Shown: piece by piece, positions 8,951 to 18,790 of the stretch
How positions within the stretch are numbered: the first letter of the stretch is position 1
Layout: each line of letters opens with the position of its first letter
Assembly (NCBI RefSeq): GCF_003932715.1
Contig: NZ_CP020700.1
Coordinates: forward strand, 6,966,501 to 7,030,500
Direction: 5' to 3'
DNA length: 64,000 bases
Origin: Streptomyces tsukubensis
Lineage (GTDB): Bacteria > Actinomycetota > Actinomycetes > Streptomycetales > Streptomycetaceae
Translations under genes and position numbers: made by a program
The notes under the pieces: model-generated
What the model was told of the DNA's origin: nothing
What the model saw: only the letters and a program-made list of their open reading frames with translations
Databases searched by the model: none

Positions 8951-10030
8951 TCAGTAGACGGTCACGCCGTAGACCGACAGGGCCTCCCGCACCGGCTGGT
9001 GGATCGCGGAGCCGGCGGTCCCGGAGCAGCCCGAGCTGCCCGAGTGGATGCCGAGCGCGGTGGAGCCCGAGAAGTGGGCGCCGCCGCTGTCGCCGCCCGC
9101 GGAGCAGGCGGTCGTCCGGACCATGTTGTAGACGGGCCCGTCGCTGTAGTTGACGGTCACGTTCACGGCCGTGACCGTGCCGCCGGTGACCTTCGTGGTC
9201 GAGCCGCTCTTCTGGATCGACTGGCCGACGATGGCATCGGCGGCCGACACGATGTCCTGGGATCCGCCGTTGTAGAGGTTGACCGTGCCGGGCGGTACGT
9301 CCGTACCGTCGTAACGGACGATCCCGTAGTCGTTCGTCGGGAAGCTGGTTCCCTCGCGCAGCCCGATCCGCGGACCGCCCGACACCGCCGACCAACTGCT
9401 CGCCACATTGGTGCAGTGGCCCGCGGTGAGGAAGTAGCGGACGTTGTTCCTGACCACGTTGAACGCGGCCGAGCAGCGGTAGCCGCCGCCGTAGATCGCG
9501 TCCCCGCCGTTCACCTCCTTGGTGAAGACACCGGGCACGCGCTCGATGCGGACGGCATCGCCCAGCGTGGCGGCCACGGTCCGCAGCCGCGCCAGGGAAC
9601 GGACGCCCAGGGACTGGTCCGCCTCGACGACGACCTGGTTGGCCGAGGGGTCGATGCCCCACGACGTCCCCGGGATCTTCGCCCGGGTCTCCAGGACGCC
9701 CATCACGTCCTCCAGTTGCGCCGTGGACCGCTCGACCACCCGGGCCCGGGCGCCGGAGGCGCGGACCTCGTCGGCGGCCGCCGCGTCGGTGACGGCAACG
9801 GTCAGCTCTCCCGTACGGGTGTCGAGGTAGGAGCCCGCGCCGCGGTCGCCGAGCGTCCGCTCCAACTCGGCGTCGAGCGCGTAGGCGGTGGCGGACGCGG
9901 CGACGCCGGGCCCCGGCGCGGGGGCCGGGCCCGGTCCGGGAGCGGCGCCGGCGGTGCCCGCGCCGATGCCCGCCGCGGGCAGGGTCAGCAGAACGGAAAG
10001 GGCGATGCGCACACCGAACGTGCGTCTCAT
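8951..10030 (-). CDS. Secreted serine protease, streptogrisin / alpha-lytic family (S1E)
   Basis: The 359-residue preproprotein has a signal peptide (about residues 1-30), a Pro/Gly-rich stretch, an alpha-lytic-type pro-domain (about 50-170) that assists folding, and a mature chymotrypsin-like domain beginning near GGYRCSAAFN. The catalytic triad is complete: His205 in LTAGHC, Asp234 in PTNDYG and Ser315 in GGDSGG. Cysteine pairs 186/206 and 309/335 suit the two usual disulfides. It should be exported and self-cleaved to a small extracellular protease. Relatives are streptogrisins B, D and E; specificity is not settled by the sequence. Confidence 0.93.
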   Translation of the reverse strand: MRRTFGVRIALSVLLTLPAAGIGAGTAGAAPGPGPAPAPGPGVAASATAYALDAELERTLGDRGAGSYLDTRTGELTVAVTDAAAADEVRASGARARVVERSTAQLEDVMGVLETRAKIPGTSWGIDPSANQVVVEADQSLGVRSLARLRTVAATLGDAVRIERVPGVFTKEVNGGDAIYGGGYRCSAAFNVVRNNVRYFLTAGHCTNVASSWSAVSGGPRIGLREGTSFPTNDYGIVRYDGTDVPPGTVNLYNGGSQDIVSAADAIVGQSIQKSGSTTKVTGGTVTAVNVTVNYSDGPVYNMVRTTACSAGGDSGGAHFSGSTALGIHSGSSGCSGTAGSAIHQPVREALSVYGVTVY

Positions 10031-10331
10031 GGGGGTGGTCTCCTTCGCAGCGATCCTCGGGTGGATTGTGGGGGTTTGCGAAGAGCAGTGTGGACCGGAC
10101 CCGGCCCGGGTCGCCGCATCAATGTGGCATGACCCTGTCAGTTCGACAAGGGCGTGTGGTGGTGCGCCCGGGGCTCGCGGGAGCCCCGGGCGCCGGGCGC
10201 CTGACGGCCCGTCGGAACCGGTCGGCGGCGGTCCGGCGGCGGGCGGCCGCGGTCAGGGCCCGGTGGAACCCCGGCCGCGGACCGCTCCCCGGCGGCCCGC
10301 CGGGGAGCCCGGGAGCGCGTTCCCGCCGTCG
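10031..10331. other. Intergenic region upstream of the protease gene
   Basis: No gene is supported. It holds the protease promoter region on its left and, at 10164-10193, a strong hairpin for the phosphodiesterase transcript arriving from the right. Confidence 0.6.
10164..10193 (-). terminator. Terminator hairpin after the sphingomyelinase-like gene
   Basis: GCGCCCGGGGCT and AGCCCCGGGCGC form a 12-bp perfect stem with a 6-base loop. It is about 140 bases past the stop codon of the leftward phosphodiesterase gene. Confidence 0.65.
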
Positions 10332-11330
10332 TCAGCGCCCGGAAGCGACCACCGGATGGTGGTCCGACAGATGGGTGTACGTGTACGTCCGCCCCCAGCT
10401 CGTCACGGTCCACGGCGCGCTCCGCGCCGCCATGGTCTCGTTCGTCCAGCCGGCCGGCCGGGCGTGTCCGGCCCGGTGGAGGACGTGGTCGAGATCCTCA
10501 CTCGGCTCGTCCGGATAGCGTTCGGCCGCGATGGAGTTGCCCGTGGTGTCGAAGGAGTACGGATGCCCGGCCCGCCCGTCCGCGTCCACCAGCCCCGCAC
10601 CGGCGAGCATCGCCGCGTACTCGGGCGCATGCCGGTCCACGTTCAGATCGCCCGCCACGATCACCTGCTCCGACGCCGGAATGCGCTTGGCGTCCAGGAA
10701 CGCGTCCAGCTCACGGAACTGCCGGGCCCGGACGTCCGCGGCCGCCCCGGCCGCGCAGCCCGGGTCCGTCGACTGCGCGTGGGTGCCGACGATGTGCACC
10801 CGGGCCCCGTTCACATCCAGCACCGCGTACACGAAGCCCTTGTTGGACCACCAGTCGGAGCCGCAGGCGTCCGCGTAGACGTACTGCTCCTTGCGGACCA
10901 CCGGCCACTTGCTGAGCACGGTCACCCCGCCGTCCTCGGGAGTGGCCGCGGAGTACGCCCCGCCGGTCGCGTCCCAGCCGGACCGGCTGCGGCCCAGGAC
11001 CGGCGTCCGGTGCGGATACTCGCCCTCCGCCCGCCGCATCAGCAGCTCCGAAGAGGAGTTGTCGAACGCCTCCTGGAGTACGACCACGTCCTGGCCGCGG
11101 AAGAAGGGCGCGGCGGGTATCTCCCGGGCCCGGTGGTCCTGCCCCCAGTTGGGATAGAGGCTCTTGCTGAACAGGAAGGTGTTGTACGTCAGCACCCTCA
11201 GGGCCGGGGCGGTGCTCTCCGGCGCGGCGGCGGCCGGGGGAGCGGCGGCCGTCAGCGCGGCGGCGGCGAGCACCGCCGACACGGCCGCGGCGGCGGCCCG
11301 GCGGGGCAGGGGCAGGGGGGAACGAGGCAC
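10332..11330 (-). CDS. Secreted sphingomyelin phosphodiesterase-like protein (endonuclease/exonuclease/phosphatase fold)
   Basis: The 332-residue product has a signal peptide (about 1-37, Ala-rich) and the full DNase-I-like metal phosphodiesterase fold: LRVLTYNTFLFS, VVVLQEAFDN with the metal Glu, HIVGTHAQS, VIVAGDLNVD and the final LSDHHPVV. Length and motif spacing match bacterial neutral sphingomyelinase C (beta-haemolysin type), which splits sphingomyelin to ceramide and phosphocholine. I chose GTG 11330 because AGGAGT lies 4 bases before it; ATG 11348 has no ribosome site. Substrate is inferred from family; another phospholipid is possible. Confidence 0.85.
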   Translation of the reverse strand: MPRSPLPLPRRAAAAAVSAVLAAAALTAAAPPAAAAPESTAPALRVLTYNTFLFSKSLYPNWGQDHRAREIPAAPFFRGQDVVVLQEAFDNSSSELLMRRAEGEYPHRTPVLGRSRSGWDATGGAYSAATPEDGGVTVLSKWPVVRKEQYVYADACGSDWWSNKGFVYAVLDVNGARVHIVGTHAQSTDPGCAAGAAADVRARQFRELDAFLDAKRIPASEQVIVAGDLNVDRHAPEYAAMLAGAGLVDADGRAGHPYSFDTTGNSIAAERYPDEPSEDLDHVLHRAGHARPAGWTNETMAARSAPWTVTSWGRTYTYTHLSDHHPVVASGR

Positions 11331-11596
11331 GGTGACTCCTGGACTCATCGGTCGGGGCTCACGGGCGAAGATCGTCAGGACCATCCAACCAGCTCCGGTT
11401 ACCACCGGGTAATGACCGGGTGCCGGGTTGATTGCGGGCAACGGTAGGATTGACCCAGCCCGCCGTCGCGTCCCGCGCCCGCGCGGCCGCGCGGCATACT
11501 TCCACGGACACGGGAGGAATGGCGCGCCCCCGGCAGGCGACTGACCGGACAGCGACGGAACACCCCGGACACCTACGGACAAGGCAGGACGAGCCC

Positions 11597-12088
11597 TTGA
11601 ACGACAAGCTTCTTCCCCTCGACATCGGTCCGCTCAACCCCACGGGCTGGGGCCTTGTCATCGGACTCGTGGCCTTCGCGCTCGTCTACGCCGTGCTCGC
11701 GGGCCGGCTGCTGCCGCGCGCCGCCGCCGTGATCGCCGAGCGCGAGGCGAAGACGCAGGGCGTCATGGACGCGGCCGACGAGGTTCGTGCCGAGGCCGAG
11801 GACATCCGCGCCCAGCGCGAGGCCATCCTGGCCGAGGCCCGCCACGAGGCGGCCCACACCCGCCAGCGCGCCCACGAGGAGGGCACCGCCCTGATCGCCG
11901 CGGCCCGTGAGGAGGGTCTGCGCGAGAAGGAGCGCATCGTCGCCGAGGGCGCCGCCGCCATCGAGGCCGAGCGGGTCGTCGCCGAGGCCGCGCTCCGCTC
12001 CGACGTGGACGCCTGGGCGCACTCCCTCGCCGAGCGCATCGTCGGCGAGCCGGTCCCGGGCCCCGAGGGCCGCGGCACCAAGAGCTGA
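11597..12088 (+). CDS. Orphan F0F1 ATP synthase subunit b-like protein
   Basis: The 163-residue product has one N-terminal membrane helix (GWGLVIGLVAFALVYAVLAG) followed by about 110 residues of charged, Ala/Glu/Arg-rich helix, the design of the ATP synthase b stalk subunit. It starts with TTG at 11597; the frame is open upstream but not protein-like. No other ATP synthase gene is near, and the true subunit would be in the atp operon. It is therefore a paralogue of unknown role, perhaps a membrane-anchored coiled-coil protein. A clear terminator follows. Confidence 0.75.
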   Translation: MNDKLLPLDIGPLNPTGWGLVIGLVAFALVYAVLAGRLLPRAAAVIAEREAKTQGVMDAADEVRAEAEDIRAQREAILAEARHEAAHTRQRAHEEGTALIAAAREEGLREKERIVAEGAAAIEAERVVAEAALRSDVDAWAHSLAERIVGEPVPGPEGRGTKS

Positions 12089-12125
12089 CACCCGGCCCCC
12101 CGGGCCGCCTCATCTCTCAACGCAC

Positions 12126-12159
12126 GCCCGTGCGGGAACATCACGTTCCCCGCACGGGC
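12126..12159 (+). terminator. Terminator after the ATP synthase b-like gene
   Basis: GCCCGTGCGGGAAC at 12126-12139 pairs with GTTCCCCGCACGGGC at 12145-12159, leaving one bulged base and a 5-base loop, about 40 bases past the stop codon. Confidence 0.85.
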
Positions 12160-12177
12160 GTCGTGCTTTCCCGGCCC

Positions 12178-12420
12178 GTCCACCGCGACCGCCCGCCCCG
12201 CCCGCCCGGTCCCGTCCGCCCCGCCCGCCCGGTCCCGTCCACCGCGCCCGCCCACCCTGACCGCCCGCCCCCGTCCGCCCGGTCCCGTCCGTCCCCCGAA
12301 TCCCCGGCATCTCCCCCGGAATTCCCCCCGAACTCCACCCGAATCCCTCTCCAAACCACCCCGGAACCGCCACAGGAACCCCTTTCCGTCCCACCCACCC
12401 CCCTGACCTCATCGTCGCCC
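12178..12420. repeat. Strand-skewed C-rich tract with CCCGGTCCCGTCC repeats
   Basis: About 240 bases are extremely C-rich and G-poor on this strand. The unit CCGCCCGGTCCCGTCC occurs three times in the first 110 bases (near 12200, 12230 and 12280). The complement carries many runs of three or more G, so it could form quadruplex structure. No gene is supported in this 369-base gap, which also serves as leader of the peptidase pair. Confidence 0.65.
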
Positions 12421-12457
12421 TCTGTTGCTCCGCGGTTCCCGGGAGTACGGTCCGCCC

Positions 12458-14476
12458 ATGTCGACATATGCGCGGGGCACCCGCTTGACGACGTACAGAT
12501 CACTCCTCGCGGCCTCGGTCGCCGCCCTGATGGCCATGACCCTCTCCCCGGCGGGCGCCGCCGCCGCGACCGGGCCTGCGACGGCCGCGACCGCGGCCCG
12601 GGAGAGCCGGCCCGTCTACTCCTACTCCGACGCCGTCCGGGAGTCCGTCTGGGTCGACACCCGGCTCGACGGCGACGGCGACGGCCGCACCGACCGGGTC
12701 GCCGTTGACATCATCCGGCCCCGGGAGGCCGCCGCCCAGGGCCGCCGCGTTCCGGTGATCATGGACGCCAGCCCTTACTACGCCTGCTGCGGCCGCGGCA
12801 ACGAGGGCCAGCGCAAGACCTACGACGCCGACGGCAACCCGGTCCAGTTCCCCCTCTACTACGACAACTACTTCGTCCCCCGCGGCTACGCCTTCGTCGC
12901 CGTCGACCTCGCCGGGACCAGCCGCTCCGACGGCTGTGTGGACGTCGGCGGGCGCTCCGACGTCCTGTCCGCCAAGGCCGTGGTCGACTGGCTGAACGGC
13001 CGGGCCCGCGGCTACACCAGCCGTACCGGCACCGACCGCGCCCGAGCCGACTGGTCCACGGGCCGTACCGGAATGATCGGCAAGAGCTACGACGGCACCG
13101 TCGCCAACGGGGTCGCCGCCACCGGCGTCGAGGGGCTGGAGACCATCGTCCCCATCGGCGCCATCTCCTCCTGGTACGACTACTACTTCGCCCAGGGCGC
13201 CCCGCTCTTCGACTCCGGCCCCGACTGGCTGTCGAACTACGTCGAGAGCCCCGAGGCCCGTACCCGCTGCGGCGCCGTCCAGCAGCGCACCGTCGACGGA
13301 GCCCCGCGCTCCGGCGATCGGACCCGGTTCTGGGCCGAGCGGGACTACGTTTCCGCCGCGGACCGGGTGAAGGCCAGCGTCTTCGCCGTCCACGGCATGC
13401 AGGACCTGAACGTCCGCGGCAAGCACTTCGGGCAGTGGTGGGACGCCCTGGCGAAGGCCGGGGTCGAGCGGAAGGTGTGGCTCTCCCAGGTCGGCCACGT
13501 CGACCCCTTCGACTTCCGGCGGGCCGACTGGGTGCGGACCCTGCACCGCTGGTTCGACCACTACCTCCTCGGCTACGACAACGGCATCGACGACGAGCCC
13601 ATGGCCGATGTCGAACGCGCCCCCGACCAGTGGTCCACGGACCGGGTCTGGCCCCCGTCCGGCACCCGCGCCACCACCCTGCGGCCCGGCAACGGCACCG
13701 AGCCCGGCGTCGGCACGCTCTCCCTGCGGCCCGCCCGCCCCGGTGCCGTCGAGACCTTCACCGACGCCCCGCAGCTCGACGAGATCGACTGGGCCACCGC
13801 GATCGACAGCTCCACCACCGCCAAGACCGGCTTCATCAGCAAGCCCCTCAGCCGCGACCTGCGGCTCTCCGGCTCCGGCAAGGTCACCGTGACCGCGACG
13901 CCCACCACCACGAGCGCCCATCTCTCGGCCGTCCTGGTCGATCTCGGCCCCGGCACCATCCGGGACTACGCGGGCGCGGGCGAAGGCATCACCACCCTCA
14001 CCGACCGCACCTGCTGGGGCACGAGCGCCCCCGGCGACAGCGCCTGCTACAAGGAGACCAGGGCCGCCACCACCGACGTCGGTTTCACCGTCTTCAGCCG
14101 CGGCTGGGCCGACCTCGGCAACTACGCGTCCGACGCCGTCGGCCGCCCCCTGACCCCCGGCAAGAAGCACACCATCACCCTCGACCTGCACGCCACCGAC
14201 CACGTCGTCCCGGCCGGCCACCGGCTCGCGCTGATCGTCGCCGGAACCGACCGCTATTTGATCGAACCCCCCGCGAGCACCCCCGGTCTCACCCTCGACC
14301 TGGCCCGCACCCGTGCCGATCTGCCCCTGGTGGGCGGCGCCGCCGCCTTCGCCCGGGCCACGTCCGGCACCCCCGCCGGCGACGCCGCCACGACGATCCC
14401 GCGCAAGACGGGCCCGGCCGACTCCGTCACCGGCCCGCGCCCGATCGACCCGATCCCCGGAGACCACCGCCGATGA
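12458..14476 (+). CDS. Secreted Xaa-Pro dipeptidyl-peptidase (S15 family)
   Basis: The 672-residue product has a signal peptide ending near SPAGAAAA, an alpha/beta-hydrolase domain and a C-terminal jelly-roll domain, as in S15 X-Pro peptidases, which remove dipeptides with Pro in second position. The nucleophile Ser lies in [11 protein letters not shown], the Asp in GMQDLNVRG and the His in [10 protein letters not shown]. It starts at ATG 12458 with GGGAG slightly distant (12 bases). Its stop overlaps the next start as ATGA, so both secreted peptidases are made together, probably to degrade proline-rich peptides outside the cell. Confidence 0.9.
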   Translation: MSTYARGTRLTTYRSLLAASVAALMAMTLSPAGAAAATGPATAATAARESRPVYSYSDAVRESVWVDTRLDGDGDGRTDRVAVDIIRPREAAAQGRRVPVIMDASPYYACCGRGNEGQRKTYDADGNPVQFPLYYDNYFVPRGYAFVAVDLAGTSRSDGCVDVGGRSDVLSAKAVVDWLNGRARGYTSRTGTDRARADWSTGRTGMIGKSYDGTVANGVAATGVEGLETIVPIGAISSWYDYYFAQGAPLFDSGPDWLSNYVESPEARTRCGAVQQRTVDGAPRSGDRTRFWAERDYVSAADRVKASVFAVHGMQDLNVRGKHFGQWWDALAKAGVERKVWLSQVGHVDPFDFRRADWVRTLHRWFDHYLLGYDNGIDDEPMADVERAPDQWSTDRVWPPSGTRATTLRPGNGTEPGVGTLSLRPARPGAVETFTDAPQLDEIDWATAIDSSTTAKTGFISKPLSRDLRLSGSGKVTVTATPTTTSAHLSAVLVDLGPGTIRDYAGAGEGITTLTDRTCWGTSAPGDSACYKETRAATTDVGFTVFSRGWADLGNYASDAVGRPLTPGKKHTITLDLHATDHVVPAGHRLALIVAGTDRYLIEPPASTPGLTLDLARTRADLPLVGGAAAFARATSGTPAGDAATTIPRKTGPADSVTGPRPIDPIPGDHRR

Positions 14477-15777
14477 ACCCGCGTACCCGCGCCCTCGTGA
14501 TCGGGGCGGCCGCCGCCGCACTCGCCGCCCCGCTGCTCACCACCCCCGCCCAGGCCACCCAGGCCGCCTACGACACAGCACCCCGCCCGCCGCGCACCGG
14601 CTTCGAGACCAGTGACGGCGCCCGCTGGACCGGCCAGCCGGAGGAACAGTCCTTCCTCGCCGCCGTCGACCGGGGCAGCGACCGGGTCTCGGTCGCCCGG
14701 ATCGGCACGACGAAGCAGAACCGGCCCCTCCAGCTCGTCACGGTCGGAAACCGGTACGCCGACAGCACGGTGCTGCTGATCTGCTCCCAGCACGGCGACG
14801 AACCGGCGGGCCGGGAGGCCTGTCTCTCCACCGTCCGCGACCTCGGCTACGCCCGGGACCGCGAGACCCGGCGGCTGCTCGACCGCACCCGGATCCTGGT
14901 CGTCCCCACGGCCAACCCGGACGGCAGGGCCGCCGACACCCGCGGCAACGGCGACGGCATCGACATCAACCGCGACCATCTCGCCCTGAAGACCGCCGAG
15001 GCCCGGGCGGTCGCCGCCGTCCTGCGCGACCAGCGGCCCGATATCGTCTACGACCTGCACGAGTACGGCGCAACCCCCCGCTACTACGACAAGCAGCTCT
15101 TCGACCTCTGGCCCCGTAACCTCAACACCCACACCAAGGTCCACGAGGAGTCCCGGAAGCTCTCCGGGGAGTACGTCCGCCCGGCCGCGCACGCCGCGGG
15201 CTACCACACGGGCACGTACGGCATCTGGACCGACCCCGAGACCGGAGAACCGATCCGCCAGGTCGCGGGCGACGGACAGGAGCGGATCCTGCGGAACGCC
15301 ACCGGGGTCAAGAACGCGATCGGGCTGCTCATCGAGAGCCGGGTCGACGCCGTGACACCGGAGGAACAGGCCGACGAATCGGTCAACAACCGGCGCCGGG
15401 TGGGAAGTCAGCTCGCCGCGCTCGACGGGCTGTTCTCGTACGCCGACAAGCGCCGCGGCCGGATCGACGCGGCCACGGCGGCGGCCCGTACCGCCGGATT
15501 CCGCGACCGCGGCCCGGTCTACCTCGGCGGCGCCGACAACGACCCGGCGACCCCGGAGGAGACCCTCGCCTCACCCCCCTGCGGCTACCGGCTCGACGCC
15601 GCCCAGTGGAACGACGTACGCGACGAACTCGCCCTGCACGGGGTCGCCGCGCTGCCCGGCCACGACGGCGGGGCCCTCGTACCCCTGCGGCAGTCGAAGC
15701 GTCAGCTCGTCCCCCTGCTGCTGGACGCGCGTGCGACCTATCACCTGACGAAGGGACAGCCCGTCACGAGTTGCTGA
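14473..15777 (+). CDS. Secreted M14 zinc carboxypeptidase
   Basis: The 434-residue product carries a signal peptide ([21 protein letters not shown]) and an M14 metallocarboxypeptidase domain. Zinc ligands are His and Glu of [11 protein letters not shown] and the His of YDLHEYG. NPDGR and DINRDH supply substrate contacts, and GLLIESRVD holds the catalytic Glu. It overlaps the upstream peptidase gene by four bases, which implies coupled translation. A function trimming C-terminal residues from extracellular peptides, or from peptidoglycan stems, fits the family; the sequence does not choose between them. Confidence 0.88.
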   Translation: MNPRTRALVIGAAAAALAAPLLTTPAQATQAAYDTAPRPPRTGFETSDGARWTGQPEEQSFLAAVDRGSDRVSVARIGTTKQNRPLQLVTVGNRYADSTVLLICSQHGDEPAGREACLSTVRDLGYARDRETRRLLDRTRILVVPTANPDGRAADTRGNGDGIDINRDHLALKTAEARAVAAVLRDQRPDIVYDLHEYGATPRYYDKQLFDLWPRNLNTHTKVHEESRKLSGEYVRPAAHAAGYHTGTYGIWTDPETGEPIRQVAGDGQERILRNATGVKNAIGLLIESRVDAVTPEEQADESVNNRRRVGSQLAALDGLFSYADKRRGRIDAATAAARTAGFRDRGPVYLGGADNDPATPEETLASPPCGYRLDAAQWNDVRDELALHGVAALPGHDGGALVPLRQSKRQLVPLLLDARATYHLTKGQPVTSC

Positions 15778-15781
15778 ACCG

Positions 15782-15798
15782 GGCCCGTCGAACGGGCC
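15782..15798 (+). terminator. Terminator after the peptidase pair
   Basis: GGCCCGT, loop CGA, ACGGGCC, starting five bases after the stop codon. Confidence 0.7.
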
Positions 15799-15896
15799 TG
15801 TTGCACCCGGCGGCACGGGGCACCTGTGGTAGGGCATAACCGAGGCAAACGGAGTGAATCCGGTCATGTCTCGTCTACCGCATGAAAGGTGTACCT

Positions 15897-17600
15897 GTGT
15901 CGCACGGATCCACCCCCGACGACCGGGGGGCCCGGCCGGTCACCACCGAGCCCCCCGGACTGCCCCAGCCCCATGGGCGGCCCGCCACCGACCGGATCGT
16001 CTTCGGTGTCGCCGCCGTCCTCACCCTCGCGTTCGTCGTCTGGGGCTCGATCGCCACCGACGCCCTGGAGAAGGTCTCCAACACCCTCCTCGAATGGCTC
16101 ATCACGAACGGCGGCTGGGCCTTCGTCCTCGCCGCCTCCGGATTCGTCGTCTTCGCCCTCTGGCTCGCCATCAGCCGGTACGGGAGGATCCCGCTGGGCG
16201 AGGAGGGCGCGGCACCCGAGTTCCGCACGGTCTCCTGGGTCGCGATGATGTTCAGTGCGGGTATGGGCATCGGCCTGATGTTCTACGGGGTGAGCGAACC
16301 CCTCGCGCACTTCCTCTCGCCCCCGCCCGGCACCTCCCCGGGCACCCCCGGCGAGGCCATGCAGATCGCCATGGCCACCACCCTCTTCCACTGGACCCTG
16401 CACCCCTGGGGGATCTACGCGGTCGTCGGACTCGCCATCGCCTACAGCACCTTCCGCCGCGGCCGCCGCCAGACCATCAGCGCCGTCTTCGAGCCCCTGA
16501 TCGGAGCCCGCCGCTGCGCGGGCGGCACCGGTCGTGTCATCGACATCCTGGCGATCTTCGCCACCCTCTTCGGGTCCGCCGCCTCACTGGGGCTCGGCGC
16601 CCTCCAGATCGGCAGCGGCATCACCGAACTCGGCTGGCTGGACACCGTCGGCACCACCCTGCTGGTGAGCGTGATCGCGGTGCTCACCGCCGCCTTCGTG
16701 GTCTCGGCGGTCTCCGGTGTGGAGCGCGGCATCCAGTGGCTCTCCAACACCAATATGGTCCTCGCGCTGGTGCTGGCGCTCTTCGTCTTCATCGCCGGGC
16801 CCACCATCATCGTGCTCGACCTGCTGCCCACCTCCATCGCCGCCTACTTCGCCGAACTGCCCCAGCTGGCCGGACGTACCGAGGCGACCGGCGGCAAGGC
16901 CGTCGCCGACTGGCTGAGCAACTGGACGGTCTTCTACTGGGCCTGGTGGATCTCGTGGACGCCCTTCGTCGGCATGTTCATCGCCCGGATCAGCCGCGGC
17001 CGGACCATCCGCCAGTTCATCGGCGGGGTCATCCTCGTCCCCAGCACGGTCAGCCTGGTCTGGTTCGCCGTCTTCGGCGGTACCGCGATGAAGCTCGCCG
17101 AGCGCGAGAAGATCGGCGACGAAGCCACCCCCGAGGCCCAGCTCTTCGCCGTCCTCCAGCAGTATCCGATCCCCACCGCCACCAGCATTCTGGTGATGGT
17201 CCTGGTCGGGATCTTCTTCGTCTCGGGCGCCGACGCCGCGTCCGTCGTCATGGGCACCCTCTCCCAGTACGGCACCTTCGAACCGGCCAGACTGGTCGTG
17301 GTGTTCTGGGGCATCGTCACCGGCGCGGTCGCCGCGATCATGCTGCTGATCGGCAACGGGGAGGGCGATGCGCTCGCCGGACTCCAGAATCTGACCATCC
17401 TGGTCGCCGCACCGTTCGTCGTGGTGATGATCGGCATGTGCGTGGCCCTGATGCGCGATCTGCGGCACGACCCCCTGATCGTCCGCAACGAGGTCGGCAC
17501 CGAAGCCATGGAGTCGGCCGTGATCGCGGGCCACGAGAAGTACGACGGCGACTTCGAGTTCCGGATCGGCCCGGGCCCCTCGGGCCCGCCCGGCGGCTGA
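15897..17600 (+). CDS. BCCT-family transporter (betaine/carnitine/choline)
   Basis: The 567-residue membrane protein has about 12 hydrophobic segments and the BCCT signatures: the glycine stretch FSAGMGIGLMFYGVSEPL, the Trp-rich helix FYWAWWISWTPFVGMF followed by IARISRGRTIR, and FVSGADAASVVMG. Such proteins take up glycine betaine, choline or related compounds with Na+ or H+, commonly for osmotic protection. GTG 15897 is preferred because AAAGG lies 7 bases before it; ATG 15882 lacks a ribosome site. The exact substrate cannot be read from the sequence. Confidence 0.92.
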   Translation: MSHGSTPDDRGARPVTTEPPGLPQPHGRPATDRIVFGVAAVLTLAFVVWGSIATDALEKVSNTLLEWLITNGGWAFVLAASGFVVFALWLAISRYGRIPLGEEGAAPEFRTVSWVAMMFSAGMGIGLMFYGVSEPLAHFLSPPPGTSPGTPGEAMQIAMATTLFHWTLHPWGIYAVVGLAIAYSTFRRGRRQTISAVFEPLIGARRCAGGTGRVIDILAIFATLFGSAASLGLGALQIGSGITELGWLDTVGTTLLVSVIAVLTAAFVVSAVSGVERGIQWLSNTNMVLALVLALFVFIAGPTIIVLDLLPTSIAAYFAELPQLAGRTEATGGKAVADWLSNWTVFYWAWWISWTPFVGMFIARISRGRTIRQFIGGVILVPSTVSLVWFAVFGGTAMKLAEREKIGDEATPEAQLFAVLQQYPIPTATSILVMVLVGIFFVSGADAASVVMGTLSQYGTFEPARLVVVFWGIVTGAVAAIMLLIGNGEGDALAGLQNLTILVAAPFVVVMIGMCVALMRDLRHDPLIVRNEVGTEAMESAVIAGHEKYDGDFEFRIGPGPSGPPGG

Positions 17601-17632
17601 GCCCGGGACCGTACCGGAATTCCGCGGCCGTA

Positions 17633-18436
17633 TCAGTCCCCCGGCTTCTCCCAGACGGAGACATGGCCACGGCTCTCACCCGTGAACGGGGTGCGCGACC
17701 AGTCCTCCCAGCGGTCGCGCAGCACCATCCCGGCGAGCCGCGCCATCAGATCCAGCTCCGCGGGCCAGACATAGCGGAACGGGATCGCCCGGTACCGGAT
17801 GCTGCCGTCCTCCTGCCGTAGGAAGTGGTGCGAGGTCATCGACTGGTCCGCCGGGTCGAGGGTGTCGAACCCCCAGCGGCGGGTGCCGATATGGAACGGC
17901 ACCGCGGTCTGCCCCGGCGGCAGCAGCCGCAGTTCGGGCACGCCCACCTCGACCACGAAGGTCCCGCCGGGCCGCAGATGGGCGGCGGCGTTGCGGAAGC
18001 ACTCCGCCTGGGCGTCCTGCGTCGTCAGATTGTTGATGGTGTTGTACACGAGGTACGCGACGGAGAACCGGCCCGCGCCGTCCGGCACCCTGGCCGTGGC
18101 GAAATCACCGATCGTCACCCCGACCGCGTCCCCGCCCGGCTTCTCCCGCAGCCGCCGCACCATGGCCCGGGACAGCTCGACCCCGTGCACCGGGACCCCG
18201 CGTGCGGCGAGCGGCAGCGCGATCCGGCCGGTCCCGACGCCGAACTCCAGGGCCGGTCCGTCCCCGGCGAGCCCGGCGAGCAGACCGGCCACGGGATCCA
18301 CCGCCGCGGACCGGAACATCTCCGCCGAGCCCTCGTCGTAGTCCGCGGCGACGCTCTCTCCGAAGAACCCGTCCTCGACGGTGTTTTCGTCGGAGTGTTC
18401 GTCGGCGCCTTCGTCGTGGTCCGTGTTGATGTCCAT
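17633..18436 (-). CDS. Class I SAM-dependent methyltransferase
   Basis: The 267-residue product has an acidic N-terminus (DHDEGADEHSDENTVED) and a Rossmann methyltransferase core: ALEFGVGTGRIALPLAARG for SAM binding, HGVELS with the acidic strand end, IGDFATARV, and VAYLVYNTINNLTTQ. C-terminal FRYVWPAELDLMARLAGM is usual in this group. The acceptor is unknown. It stands alone, convergent with the BCCT gene. The extremely acidic first 25 residues are unlike most relatives and may be a tail gained after the family core. Confidence 0.85.
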   Translation of the reverse strand: MDINTDHDEGADEHSDENTVEDGFFGESVAADYDEGSAEMFRSAAVDPVAGLLAGLAGDGPALEFGVGTGRIALPLAARGVPVHGVELSRAMVRRLREKPGGDAVGVTIGDFATARVPDGAGRFSVAYLVYNTINNLTTQDAQAECFRNAAAHLRPGGTFVVEVGVPELRLLPPGQTAVPFHIGTRRWGFDTLDPADQSMTSHHFLRQEDGSIRYRAIPFRYVWPAELDLMARLAGMVLRDRWEDWSRTPFTGESRGHVSVWEKPGD

Positions 18437-18790
18437 TCGGGGAACGTATCCCCGCCGCCCTATCACCGCGCGGTCATTTCCGGCGCGACCGGCCGGGGCG
18501 GCCCCGCCCCTGTCCGGGCGCCGGGACGCGGGGTGCCCCGCCCGTGCGGGTGCGTGCGCCCGGCCGGGGGCACCGCGGGCCCCTGGGCCGTGTCCGCAAA
18601 GTCCCGTCTGGCCTGCGACGCCCGGCACGCACACTCTCCCCTGTGCCCTTCGGGCACGGGTGGGGGTCCCCCGGGCGGTAGCCCAGGGGGCGTACCCCCA
18701 CCGCCTTGCGATTGCACGCACCTGAGGGTCCCCCCACCCGCAGGCCCCGCCCTCCGGGCGGACGATGCTATTTGCCAGGCACGGCCCAAC
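18437..18790. other. Intergenic region between methyltransferase and tex
   Basis: No gene is supported. It contains the methyltransferase promoter region and two strong stem-loops near its right end (18643-18657 and 18659-18702). Confidence 0.55.
18643..18702 (-). terminator. Double stem-loop, probable tex terminator
   Basis: A small hairpin GTGCCC-TTC-GGGCAC at 18643-18657 is followed by a long one whose arms GGTGGGGGT (18659) and ACCCCCACC (ending 18702) enclose inner stems CCCCC/GGGGG and GGGC/GCCC. It lies 90 bases past the stop of the leftward tex gene. Confidence 0.65.

Noticed and set aside
7143..9662. Reverse-strand open frame of 839 codons across the LuxR-type gene
   Set aside because: No motif, overlaps the LuxR-type gene and the serine protease, both with complete family motifs.
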